Assembly: GCA_029378245.1 (NCBI GenBank)
Contig: JARKIF010000011.1
Coordinates: 806,001 to 870,000, forward strand
Direction: 5' to 3'
Length of the DNA stretch: 64,000 nt
Source of the DNA: Roridomyces roridus
Taxonomy: Eukaryota; Basidiomycota; Agaricomycetes; Agaricales; Mycenaceae
Shown in pieces: positions 45,013 through 54,899 of the stretch. Under the pieces are notes generated by a model. That model ran no database searches. It saw only the letters and a list, made by a program, of their open reading frames with translations, and was not told the DNA's origin. Every line of letters begins with the position of its first letter. Within the stretch, counting starts at the first letter, position 1. Both the position numbers and the translations under genes were made by a program.

Positions 45013-45330
45013 TATAGGACAGCGAGACGTCCGAGTTCTCATACGAGTGAGTTGATGAGTCGGTGAGTAGTACCCCGACGCCTGACCCGCGACGAGCGCA
45101 GCTCCGCTTAACCCTCCACACCGACCCACTCTTCGACCTCCGTGGCTTAGCCTCCTTTAACCCAAAGTTGACATGACAATCTGCGATTTTGACAACGTGC
45201 AAGTCGGGACTCGGGGGTCTCTTCCCAGCATCATCAGATCACTCGCTGCCAGCTCTATCACCACGAGCTGTGTCTCGTTCGATTAATCCAACACCAAAAA
45301 GCACCGGCCTGGAAACGCAACTTCGAGAAT

Positions 45331-45422
45331 CGACGCTAGGAATCGAACCCTGACTCCCGGTCGACTCGGTGATGGGACTCCAAAGGAACGAGCCCAGGAA
45401 CGGGAGGCGCCACGTCAGGTCT
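45331..45422 (-). pseudogene. tRNA-like unit 5, diverged
   Basis: Head GACCTGACGTGGCGCCTCCC, T arm CAGGGTTCGATTCCTAGCG. The anticodon stem region reads CCCGTTCCTGGG and pairs only partly, so the identity of the tRNA is unclear. Confidence 0.4.
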
Positions 45423-45839
45423 AATGAGTGTCCAGCACAAGTAGACAAGCTCTCCTTGCCGATCATTGTCCTCAGCCGAATGTGAGAACAATGATAGAGT
45501 CGACTCAACAATCCACGTGCCATAATCCATTGGTTACAGCATGTCCTATTATGTTCTTTGGCAGCGTCAAAAAGGGCATGAAAAGTCCTAGGAAACACAG
45601 GATAAAGCCACGAGACAAAAAACCGCATCCAGCACCACCGGAAGTCGGGAATCGAACCCAGGTCAGGTTGCCGCCTCATGTGAGATGTCCAAAGACACAC
45701 AAATGTGAACGATTGGCGCACGCCACGTCCGGATTGAATTTCATGGGCTGTTTTCCGGGGATACAGACGAGGAGATTGGGCATTCGATCTTCCAGGATTT
45801 CGTTGATACACCGGTGAGACTTCTGGGCGCGCCGGAACG

Positions 45840-46324
45840 AGCACAGGAGTGTGTGTGTGCTGGTGGGTACAAATCTGCTCGTGGGCTGGGGCCTGTGTCC
45901 ATTTGGAGCACGGATAGTTCAGAAACCTGTGGGGCTAACAGGGCTGTGAATCATCAATTGTATTCTTGGCCCAGGCAACCGAGCGGAAAATGAGCATCTA
46001 TTTAGGGTAACCGCGGCGGGAAAAATCGCCGTCCGTGCAATTGAATAGGTACTGGAATACGTCAATGAGTCCGATGTAGCCGGATTAGTGAGGCGCGACC
46101 CCGACCCTTTGGATTTCAGTGCCGTATTTTGGCTGTATTCATTTGGATGTGCGGAGCACTCCAATACTTGAGTGCTCTTCCAGAATCCATTCACTAATTC
46201 TTTCCAGCCAGAGACTCGAACAGCGAGAATTTTACCGTGATCGTCAAAATGATCTCGGCAACGCGGTAATCATGCACAGCCTCACCCCGAGGCTGTCCCC
46301 TCCCCTCGTGTCTTGTCTCTAACC
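45840..46324. other. Intergenic upstream of the four-exon hypothetical gene
   Basis: No gene or clear promoter element is seen. Confidence 0.35.
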
Positions 46325-47273
46325 ATGCTCCTCCCCAGTGAAGAGGACACGAAGTTGTCCGCGGGTGAAAAGTCGCCTCCACCACCAGGCTACTCCCCGG
46401 CACCACCCGCATCCAGTAGCTCCGGTGGATCCGACGCACTGCGACCGCAGCCTCAATGGCCCAGCGACATGACAGCACTCAGCCCAATGCCTTCCCCTTC
46501 ATTCCCCTCTTCCAGGCCCAGCACACCCGCAGCGTTCTCGCGCTCACCGCCTCTGGGACTATCGGCAACGCCCTTCAAGCCGATGTTCCTCATAGCAGAC
46601 GACAACTCACTCAAACGGGGCTTCCCCGCCATCTTACCGCCGTCGACGAGTACACCACATCCATTCGTTCAGCACGACGTGTCGGTAGCTGATTGGACGC
46701 AGTGCGTGACATCCCTCCTGTTCACTGCCATGCTCCAACGGTGCCTATTCTTGCAGATTCCTCGACGAACTCCGCACCGTCGCCGGGCTCACAAAGAAGG
46801 AGCGCGCTCTTGCGAACCAAATTCCCATCATCAGCCATCTGCCCATTATCAGTGCGTCACATCTCGTGTTCCTCCATGCCTTACTTCATCTCCGGATCCC
46901 GATTCGCAGAAGTCGCAGTAGCGACCGCAATCTCACAACACATCATGCGCAAGAAACCCAGGGTCGTGAGTCTTCTGGTGGATAAATGGAACCACGTACG
47001 TCCTCCTCCTCCTCCCCTCCACTCAAGACTCACTAACCGCTCCCTCTCAATCAAAAGCACTTCTTCCACCCCCGCAACCTCTCCATCGTCCTCATGCACG
47101 GACACACCAAGCTCAGCGGACAATCAGATACCCCCGTCGCGAATCTCTACACCCCACGCACCGTCCCGTCTTTGAACGCTGCCGACATGGCCGGATCGTC
47201 TGGAGGAGCGGAGGGAGAGGGCGACAAGATGTACAGGCTTTTCGTGGTTAGCTTGGAGGCTGTCCCAGTGTGA
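46325..47273 (+). CDS. Hypothetical protein, four exons
   Basis: Exons 46325-46701, 46757-46851, 46910-46995 and 47058-47273 join in phase through GT-AG introns, giving 257 residues. The first half (MLLPSEEDTKLSAGEKSPPP onward) is Pro/Ser-rich and probably disordered. The second half looks folded and conserved: VSVADWTQFLDELRTVAGLT, KKERALANQIPIISHLPIIK, VAVATAISQHIMRKKPRVVS, LLVDKWNHHFFHPRNLSIVL, MHGHTKLSG. The pattern of a helical block followed by FFxPRxLxVVLxxG recurs, as I recall, in uncharacterised basidiomycete proteins; no function can be given. No membrane segment or signal peptide is seen. Confidence 0.75.
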
Positions 47274-47379
47274 GAGTGTATTTTGTTCGAGTATTCGCGT
47301 TTGTAGCTTTCAATGCTTATTGTTTGCTTACTGGCTTGGGGCGCACATGTACAGGGAAAAAAGATGATTTGTGTCTCCA

Positions 47380-47410
47380 TCATGCGGCACTCGGGAGTCG
47401 AACCCTGCAA
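47380..47410 (-). pseudogene. Isolated tRNA T-arm relic
   Basis: The complement of GGGTTCGACTCCCGAGTGCC is all that remains of a tRNA-like unit outside the main cluster. Confidence 0.3.
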
Positions 47411-49659
47411 GGTGAGAGCTGTTTGGTAAGTGAGCGCTGACACGAGACCGTTTGATTGTGTCGTGGAACCCAGGTCAGAGAGGGCTGTCGGTTCGATTTC
47501 GGGGTACGTCTGAGACTAGGACGTGCATGCAAGTCTGATGTGGCGATACTTTTTGAATGCATGTATACCCTCCAATACTCGCAGTCCTTCTGATTTCATC
47601 CATAGAATTCGGAGCTCCACTGTAACCGTATGGCTGCAATTGTGTCTACCATCCTGTCCTCTCTTTCCATGCAAGCCAAAAATCTTCAACATCCAGATCC
47701 GCGAACTCGTCCCGAAAGCTATCGCTGTCGGGCAAGAGCTCTTGAATACGTTCAATTAACTTGCGCGGAGGATCGGGGAATGTCTAATCGTAATAGGGTT
47801 TCATTGTCTGCCTGGTGAAGGAAGGATCACACACCTTGAGCCACTCTATAGCATTGTGGACGTTCGATTTGTTCCAGGGGCGGTCAGGATCACTAATTGT
47901 CGAGGATTGTTCGGTCTCAATCAGAGTCTCCAAAAGCTCGGGATCCGGAGGACATGCTCTGAGCACAGAACCCCACAAGGGAGCAGCCGCACTGGGGAGG
48001 AATTTAGAATTCATATAGTCATCACTTGAATCATCAGAACATACTAAAACTCTTGCGGAAGGCGGTTTGTTGTTAATTTGATCATGGCCCGCATACCCCC
48101 TTGAGCGAGATATTGGAGTGTCACAGCTGGATGGAGGTCGTGAATGCGTGTCTGATGGCATGCTGACAAAAACAGAAGTGTCAGCCAAACATCGTCGGAT
48201 TCCAAGCCCAGAAGTTGTTCAATCTTGAACATGGGGAGAGCGTGATCAGCAGCGAGGACAGCCAGAATGCGGAGGAGTTGAGAGCTATCAGGAACCTGCT
48301 CAAGAATTTGAGTGTACAACTGATCCAGTGCGGCATAGGGAGATCCGTGCTTGGGTTTGGCCATGCCCATGATGATGCTGAGCTGACGAGTGGGACGGAA
48401 ATCCGGGTCGTCGATGAATTTGATGACTGTGGCCGCATAAATGAAGTATCCTGATGATCTCTCGATGAGATATTCCAGAACTCGTTGGTCTGGCCAGGGA
48501 GTTTGTACGCCCATCATCATCTTGTGATCTCGAGAAATGCGCCCAAACTCGTCGCGCAAATATGTGTGAATGTCCGTAAATGACGGGGCAATGTTCATTT
48601 GCCGGTGGGTATTTTGAAGATTGGGCTCTTGAAACAGCTCAGCGATGTGAGGCTCGGGTCTACTGGCAATGAGAAAGCGAAGGGAAGTGGAATTCCCGAC
48701 GAGGCCCTGAGCGATAGACCGAACAATCTCTTGTTGACGCTTCTCCCCCGTGCACTCATCCAACCCATCAATGACCACAACCGCGGCGTGGTTGACAGGG
48801 AGCTGATGCCAAGACTCCAATATGAGCGCGCCCAGCTGCGTATACAGTGACTTGTCGAATATATCCGGAGCATCATCCACGCAATCCACGACGGCGGCAC
48901 GGAATTCGGGGGCGAGGCGGGCGAGCTGGTATGCAACGGTAGGAAACAGCTTCATACCGTTGCCGCGAGAGAAATCTCCCCGTTTGAAGAAGAAGCTGGC
49001 AACCGGGCGATCCTCTGCAGTCAGATCTTGACAAAGAGTCTGCAATGGCAGACTTTCCCGCGCCGGCCGGACCATGAAGCCAGAGAATTTGAGTGCTCGG
49101 ATCGTCCGTCGACGCCCAATGACCAAGCTGCTGAAGGATGTCGGTACGGGTTTGGGGGTGGCACTGGGGTGGGGGGAATCTCTCTCCCGCATCATGGGAC
49201 GCATCGCTGGCTGTTGCACGGTATAAAGTTTGGAGGGCTATTAGACTTGTCAGTGGAGTCACATTTACCGGAAATCAGAAATGGCCGCTACCTGATTGTT
49301 TGTGACTGGAAACGGCGATCACTCGCAGGGCTTCTGTTTTCTTCTCGATCGAGGAGATCCCGGCGAGCTGGTGGCCAAACCCGGATGAACACTCGTTCCA
49401 CAGGACACTGAAATGCTGAGTGTGCGTTCAACCCTAAAACCAAAACCAAAACAATAACCCTATTTGAGAGGGAGTTCCGATACTGGTCGTGATCGAAACG
49501 TGTGCTGGCAAGTATGTTGTGTTCGGGGGTTCGGGCTGCCGTATAGAGCCTGTGCGAATTCAGATAAATCGAAGTGTGTGATGGCGGGTGTGTGATGGTT
49601 GTGATGGGTAGAGTCGAGAGCGTTACTGTGTTGTCGTCGTCGTTGTCCTGTAAAACCTA

Positions 49660-49795
49660 AAACCTAATCCTAATCCGTTCCGTAGCCGTTCCAAATCCGT
49701 TTCGTTCCGTTCCCGTAAGTTCCCGTATCCGTAAGTTCCCTGTCGTTGTCCGATTCCGTCCGTAACCAAGTTCCCTTGTGAGAGCGATTTATTAC
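49660..49795. repeat. GTTCCGT / CCGTAAGTTCCC word tract
   Basis: The short words CCGTTCC, GTTCCCGTA and TCCGTAAG recur many times in about 135 bp, in the style of the subterminal arrays of the three hAT-like elements. I found no partner array, inverted terminal repeat or target duplication. Confidence 0.5.
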
Positions 49796-50658
49796 ACCCC
49801 AAAAGTGGGGGGCGAAGCTTCCTACTACAAAATTTTCTGGGTCCTTATATACCCCTAGTGTTTGGTCCCTACAAATATGCACCCACCAGGCTAAACTTGC
49901 AATTTAAAATCCTTCGTAACCACGTCCCTGTTCCTATTCCAGCCAAATCCATCCCAATCAAGCGTTCAGAAACGCTGAAACGCCCAATGTTTGAATATTT
50001 TATTGCGCGGGCCCGAGAGAACAATAGCTTGCTATTGTCTCGATAATTATTTTGCGTGAGTCATTGAGCCCCTGGGCCCCTGTCATCCTGTTGTGTGGTT
50101 CTTGTGCTTCCAGAACACGTCCACTGCCCCAAAACGCGTCTTATCGTCAAGATTGTGCTTCTCATCTGTCTGTTGCTACCTGCACAGGCTGCACCAAGTC
50201 ATCTTGTGGCTCCACCCATTGTTCTCCGTTGCCAGAAGTCCTCCCAACATGACTGGAGCATGACTCGACCATAGAGTTGAGGATGCGAGTTGAACGCGAC
50301 GCGTTTGATCGTCAAGTTACGCGTGACTCGTGCCAGGCATGTGACTCCGGATGCCGTCAGCACAGCCTCGGCCTTGCTTCTTCTCCACCACTTCCTCGAC
50401 CCTCCGTTGCTCCTGGCCACACCGCTCCTTTCTGACTCGACCCATCATCTCCACGGCCTCCTGCCTAGTTCAACTCTTGCCATGACTCGTCCTCCATCCA
50501 CTCTCCGTCCGTCTTGACTTGAGCTCGCCGTCGACTTCTCTGTCAGCCCCTCGTTTCAGGTATGACACCTTCTAGTTGCCTTTCCTGGTTCGCTAACATT
50601 GTTCCCTTGATCAGAACAAGTCCGCCTCGTGCGCAACATGTCCGCGGAATTGCCACTT

Positions 50659-50854
50659 GTCCGGATCTATGCATCTCGAACGCCATCTGATGCGCCATCA
50701 GGTGCGCTCGATGCCTGTAAGTCGCCGTTTCTATCGTGCTCCGTTCGCCCGCTCAAGTCCGGATCTATGCATCTCGAACGCCATCTGATGCGCCATCAGG
50801 TGCGCTCGATGCCTGTAAGTCGCCGTTTCTATCGTGCTCCGTTCGCCCGCTCAA
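50659..50854. repeat. Exact 98-bp tandem duplication
   Basis: GTCCGGATCTATGCATCTCG to CGTTCGCCCGCTCAA is present twice head-to-tail (50659-50756 and 50757-50854) without a mismatch. Each copy contains an imperfect palindrome around CATCTGATGCGCCATCAGG. The absence of divergence implies a very recent event. Confidence 0.95.
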
Positions 50855-51249
50855 CAACACTCATGAAGTGAAGTGACTACATACCTGGAAACTCCGAAGC
50901 TGTGCGTCAATTCGTTTGACAGCCGCTTGCACCGTCGTGACATCCTCGTCGCTCTCCAAGATCTTCACGATTCCGCGACGTTTTCGAAGGAGCTCGAATT
51001 CCTCCATTTCGCGGCTCAAAAAATCTGCAGGACAATAAATATCTGTCCAGGTTCCAAGAGCAGGACTCACTGGGATAGTTTGCGAGCCCTCTCTTTGGCG
51101 TCGTCCGATAAGGCCTGCTCCATAGCTTCGTTGACCACGTCCAGAGTACTGGCGAGCTGCTCAAGTAAAGCTCTCAGAGTACTCTTGTTGTCCGAGACAG
51201 TCTGGAATGAGTGAATATCAGTTTCTCTCGTGGCGAGCGAATGACCCGA

Positions 51250-51430
51250 GAAGCATTCAAGGTAATCGGGCCGCACATTCACAGGACCCCGTCTTCACCA
51301 ACACGACACTCAGCAAGTTCAGTGCATCGATACCACGCACATCGGCCGAGCTCGAGGGCACCCCATGGGCTGGCCATACCATTCGTATCTGGCTCAAATG
51401 CGAGAATCTACAGCGGATAGGTGCGTTCCA
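51250..51430 (+). pseudogene. Serine racemase / threonine dehydratase-like fragment
   Basis: One frame gives FKVIGPHIHRTP; the others give VFTNTTLSKFSASIPRTSAE and LEGTPWAGHTIRIWLKCENL followed by QRIGAF. This is the N-terminal part of the gene whose next part is at 22975-23533. It ends just before the PLP lysine motif. Confidence 0.6.
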
Positions 51431-52735
51431 TGCTACAAGACATGCCTCCGCTTCGCTCCGGCAGTTTCAACAAATCTCTCAAGAACAGTTGCAGCAGAAA
51501 GACATGCAAGTTTGCCACAAAAACAGTACGAACATAACTAACTTGAAAGCTCGAGCCAAGGAATCACTTTGAACATGCGCGCCGCTCCGCGATCGAACCT
51601 GCCTACGGTTCTCAGTCCAAAAACGCTCGATGTGGGTGTATGAGTAGGTCAGCCCGTTTTGCCTTCGAGAATGTGTACGCGCACCATGGGAAACGGAGCC
51701 CCAGCACTCGGTCGTTGCGGATGATGGTGGGATTTGAAGCTGGGATTTCCCCTCCAAGTAGAGCACGGCGAGCGGGTGAGCAGCGGGCGGAAGTCCTGGT
51801 GGCAAACCAAGGGGCACATGTAACAGCCAAGTATCGAGTCAGACTTGATGTGAAGAAAGTTTGAACATTTGAAGTCAGTTGGCGAGGAGGTGAGGGCGGA
51901 TGACAGTAGCGCAGCGTTGCCGGTAGCACAGTCCCAGTCTAGTAGGAGGGATCCAAGAGTGTTCTTGCAACCAGCCAACAGCCACCGCCGCGACCGGTAC
52001 GTGGGGATGAGGGGATGAAAATGTGGGTTGTCGCTGGTGCAGGCACAGGTGATAATGAAATGAGTGATTGTGTTTTAAATGGGTATGTTGTGGGTATGAG
52101 GTATCTTCAGATTTGAGGCCCGAGGGCCGAGGCGGCAGGAAGATGAGGGGGAATGAATGGTAGGTGGAAATCAATTCCGGGCTTGAGGTTTAAATGAGAT
52201 GGCTGCCGAGCACATACGTAGCCACAGTGGCGCCCGCGTCCAGAGAAGATCCGTCGTGGTTGCTGTGGAGAACAGCTGAACCGGAGGACGCGCGTTCTCG
52301 CCGAGTTGAATCCAGTTGATTGTCAGTTGATGATAGGCAGTAGCCTGTGTAGACCAGAAGCTGGTCTGTCTATGACTTGTCTATCGACATATCATAGACA
52401 GACTGGTCTCGAGTCTATAGCCTGTGCAATGCTTACCATGGACCCGTCGACAGTCTAAGAGCAGAAGGAACTCAACTTGGCATAATTTTCCCAAGTTCAA
52501 CAACGACGCGCAGCGCTCGGCATGAACACGTCGCATCGAGCCGGCCATGTATGGCTTGGAAGGCTGTTGAACCGTGGCTTCGATCGGGAAATGGACGGAG
52601 ATCTTGGTGGTGCTGGTGGGAGAAATTTGCGAGAGAGCTGTAGAAAAGGGATTGGGTCGATGGCAAGATGAGGGAGGGAAACAAAAGGAGATTGGGAACA
52701 AACCAAACAAAGTCCAAAGAATCGAGAGCCATCTC
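51431..52735. other. Intergenic; hairpin-forming repeats, no gene seen
   Basis: Only Pro/Ser-rich low-information frames are seen. Near 52,355-52,415 AGACCAGAAGCTGGTCT and TCTGTCTATGA...TCATAGACAGA form two overlapping inverted repeats. Confidence 0.4.
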
Positions 52736-52737
52736 GT

Positions 52738-52805
52738 TAAAGAACGGATAATCGAGCGGCTTAAGCGGGAGCCCGGGTGGGAGGGAGGAGCGGGACACCG
52801 GCTCC
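52738..52805 (+). pseudogene. Second serine racemase-like scrap
   Basis: IERLKREPGWEGGAGH corresponds to the sequence just after the PLP-lysine motif (IEQLKREPGW at 23.3 kb). It lies directly upstream of the truncated F-box copy, separated from the other fragment by 1.3 kb. Confidence 0.5.
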
Positions 52806-52917
52806 GGAGTCCGGACCACTGTAAAATGGGCTAATCGCGGCGGCCTTCCGTGCTGTCACTGCTTTGACTCGAACCACCACCACGACCTCCGAGGACCGAA
52901 ACTGACTCTCTCTGTCG

Positions 52918-53503
52918 ATGTCTTCGATTCCCGATATTCCTCAAGAGCTTGTAGCCAAAATTGTCGGTGAACTACGCGACGATCTCCCTAGTCTGCGCGC
53001 TTCCGGCCTCATCTCCCGATCCTTCCTTCCCTGGAGTCGGCTGCATCTCTTCTTCTCCGTGCGTCTCACACCGCGCAACGTCTATGCATTCCGCACACTG
53101 GTCGCTCCCTCACCCGATGTTGCCATGTACATGCGCCGGCTGGACATTCCCTCGATCAACAACGATCTCCCGTCATCTGCTCTCCTCCCCCCGGAAAGCC
53201 TCGCCCAGTTGCCCAATATCACACATCTTTCAGCACATGCCGACCCCTTTGGTTTCCGACAACTTTCGGAATCGCAGAGAGGATTGCTCACGCGTGGGCT
53301 GCAACACGTCACGACTGTCTACATCCGCATCCTCAATCATTTCTGGGCGCTTCCCGAGTGGGCGAGAGTACTGAATGGGTGCTCCAACCTCACTGAATTG
53401 GACATCCACGCAGAGTCAACGGGGTGGGCGATGTGGAACGCCGACGAGCTGCAGATGCCCGTCGCCGAAGCCCAAAATCGTCCGCGGCTGCATACGCTGC
53501 GCC
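52918..53503 (+). pseudogene. F-box protein, truncated third copy
   Basis: MSSIPDIPQELVAKIVGELR, DDLPSLRASGLISRSFLPWS and so on through [20 protein letters not shown] and NRPRLHTL. It is nearly identical to the F-box genes at 20403-21662 and 56802-58031, including 110 bp of promoter sequence. Homology stops at about 53,503, where the reading frame runs into copied TOR kinase sequence. Only the first half of the protein remains. Confidence 0.85.
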
Positions 53504-53969
53504 GAGGTTGCGATGAACCGAGACAAGTTCCCGGAGAAGGTGCCGTTCCGATTGACGAGGATGCTCACCCATGCGATGGAGGTGCGTGTTCGTTTTGTTT
53601 GTTTTGAATTAGTCTTGGCTCATTATCTCGACCGAGGCCGTTGCGTGCCAACGAGAATGATATTCTGAACGGTATGTGGGATCTTGCCACGGGACTTTGG
53701 GTGCTCACGTCGTATCAGCTGGCGAGGAAACGGCCGGTGGCCAGGAAGTGCGCGACAAGCAGGCTTTGTTGGTGTCAAATCAGGTTCAACATAAACTGAC
53801 TGGTCGGGACTTCAACGAGGAGATTGTCCGTGCAGGAACAAGTGGACATGCTTATCCGGCAGGCTACGTCGTTGGAGAATCTGTGTCAAAACTTTGCAGG
53901 ATGGTATGTGTGCCGGTTTGTACACGGTGTCGTGTGGCTGACTGTTTCTTCAGGTGTGCGTTTTGGTAG
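53504..53969 (+). pseudogene. Copied 3' end of the TOR kinase gene (kinase tail and FATC)
   Basis: It starts inside the kinase domain ([27 protein letters not shown]), skips the following two exons, and resumes at [13 protein letters not shown] through DFNEEI and [20 protein letters not shown] to the FATC end GWCAFW and a stop at 53967-53969. Intron positions are preserved, so it is a DNA-level copy, not a processed one. Flanking 3' sequence to about 54,400 also matches 29.25-29.5 kb. It lacks the catalytic loop and is joined head-on to an F-box fragment. Confidence 0.9.
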
Positions 53970-54420
53970 TTATTTTTTGTATTTCTAGCTTCGTTTCGAT
54001 CAGGTATTTATTCCAAGGATAGTTCTCCGATATCGGCGGGAGTAGATTATGTAAAAAAGCTCCTGTGTGGCACAGAAAGCTCCTGTGTGCGGCTGTGCCA
54101 CAGCTTTCTCGGAGTATTAAAGACGCCGTCCCACTGCGCGTTAGGTCGAGCCTTCTTGCCGTCCCCTGCCTCCATGGATCCAAACTTGCGCTTCTTGAAT
54201 GAAGATGTTCCACGAACGGCGCAGTATGTACCACAGCATTTATTGCTGACGTCCGAAATGAATATTGAACAGACCCACCAACGCCATCTTCTCGCACTCG
54301 AAGCACTTCATTATTAACGGTGGCACCTTTACAAATATCAATCATCAGCCTGCGATGAATCCTCCGAGTAAGACTCACCTGGACATGTTTTCGGGCTGAC
54401 CCCTCGCCAGACTTTCCCAT
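53970..54420. repeat. Copied flank of the TOR gene
   Basis: Inverted match to about 29,250-29,570, including TTCGTTTCGATCAGGTATTTAT and AGCTCCTGTGTGGCAC-type sequence. It marks the far end of the TOR duplication. Confidence 0.6.
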
Positions 54421-54899
54421 GATTTCTATGGGCAGTGTGCTTTTGAATCGCGAAGTTGGATCGGTAGTTTACCGTCGAAGAGGCATCAATACGGTCAGGC
54501 GTGTGATGTACTCTGCAGAGGTTGTTGGTGTGAGGGCACCTATGACGGCGGCGATCATCGAGGGAGCGGGGGCGCAGGAGGCGAGTCCGAGTTTATTTTG
54601 CGTCCTTCCCTCATCATTCCATTGCAGAGCTGGCGTGAGGAAGTCTCACGGTATTTGGATGTTCGGTGAGCGCAGACCAATGGACTGGAAAATTTGTGGT
54701 TCATCTCGTGGACGTCACAGGCACCCATATCTTCTCCAGCTCTACTGTGTCGCGAATACTGGCAGAGTTGGTGCTATTGTTTTCCATGACAGTCCGTTTG
54801 TTGGGAATTCGAATTTGGCGAGAATCTTGCTAACAGAACCTAGGTTTAGTCCAGTACACCGAGTTCCGAGATCAATATGATCAATCACATTTCTCCCAG

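Larger units (their letters stand above)
38600..45830. repeat. Cluster of tRNA-like (B-box) units, all minus-strand
   Basis: At least seventeen sites carry the complement of a tRNA T arm with B box (GGTTCGATTCCC or a close variant), at about 38,842; 39,130; 39,368; 39,689; 40,937; 41,097; 41,280; 41,469; 41,742; 41,939; 42,250; 42,395; 42,869; 43,276; 44,413; 45,345 and 45,651. All point the same way, mostly 150-500 bp apart. Five have most of a tRNA body (separate entries). Many others keep the T arm and a GACGTGGC-type head. Large blocks inside are tandemly duplicated, for example 39,235-39,725 with 41,805-42,290. This is either a decayed, expanded tRNA cluster or a local family of tRNA-derived SINEs. 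Confidence 0.7.
49400..50858. other. Foreign sequence between exons of NACHT copy 2
   Basis: The region includes CCCTAAAACC-type sequence at 49,433-49,460, a GTTCCGT/CCGTTCC word tract (49,660-49,795), a 12-bp hairpin at about 50,012-50,042 (GAGAACAATAGC-TT-GCTATTGTCTCG) and a 98-bp tandem duplication. No coding gene is recognised. Confidence 0.5.
47646..51215 (-). pseudogene. NACHT-domain STAND NTPase, copy 2 (interrupted and deleted)
   Basis: Inverted paralogue of 25446-29098. N-terminal exons lie at 51,215-50,861 (DNKSTLRALLEQLASTLDVV, REMEEFELLRKRRGIVKILE). About 1.4 kb of unrelated sequence then intervenes before LQTLYRATASDASHDAGERF at 49,250. Walker A is GPAGAGKSA; two bases are then missing (GCCATTGCAGAC, against GCCATTGCACAGAC in copy 1), so Walker B (VVVIDGLDECTGEK) falls out of frame. 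After DVWLTL about 700-800 bp present in copy 1 are gone, and the sequence jumps to SACHQTRIHDLHPAVTLQYL. The 3' exons (APLWGSVLRACPPDPELLET, TFPDPPRKLIERIQELLPDS) survive, ending near 47,646. Its lesions differ from those of copy 1. Confidence 0.8.

Noticed and set aside
38600..45830. Regularly recurring GGGAATCGAACCC sites considered as a CRISPR-like array
   Set aside because: Spacing is irregular, the repeats are tRNA T arms with paired flanks, and the host is eukaryotic.
49430..49690. CCCTAAAACC and CCTAATCCTAATCC considered as interstitial telomere repeat
   Set aside because: The canonical CCCTAA unit is never repeated in tandem more than once, so telomeric origin is not supported.
51479..51929. 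Minus-strand open frames of 105-112 codons
   Set aside because: Pro/Ser/Arg-rich low-information sequence with no splice pattern and no similarity to the neighbouring gene families.
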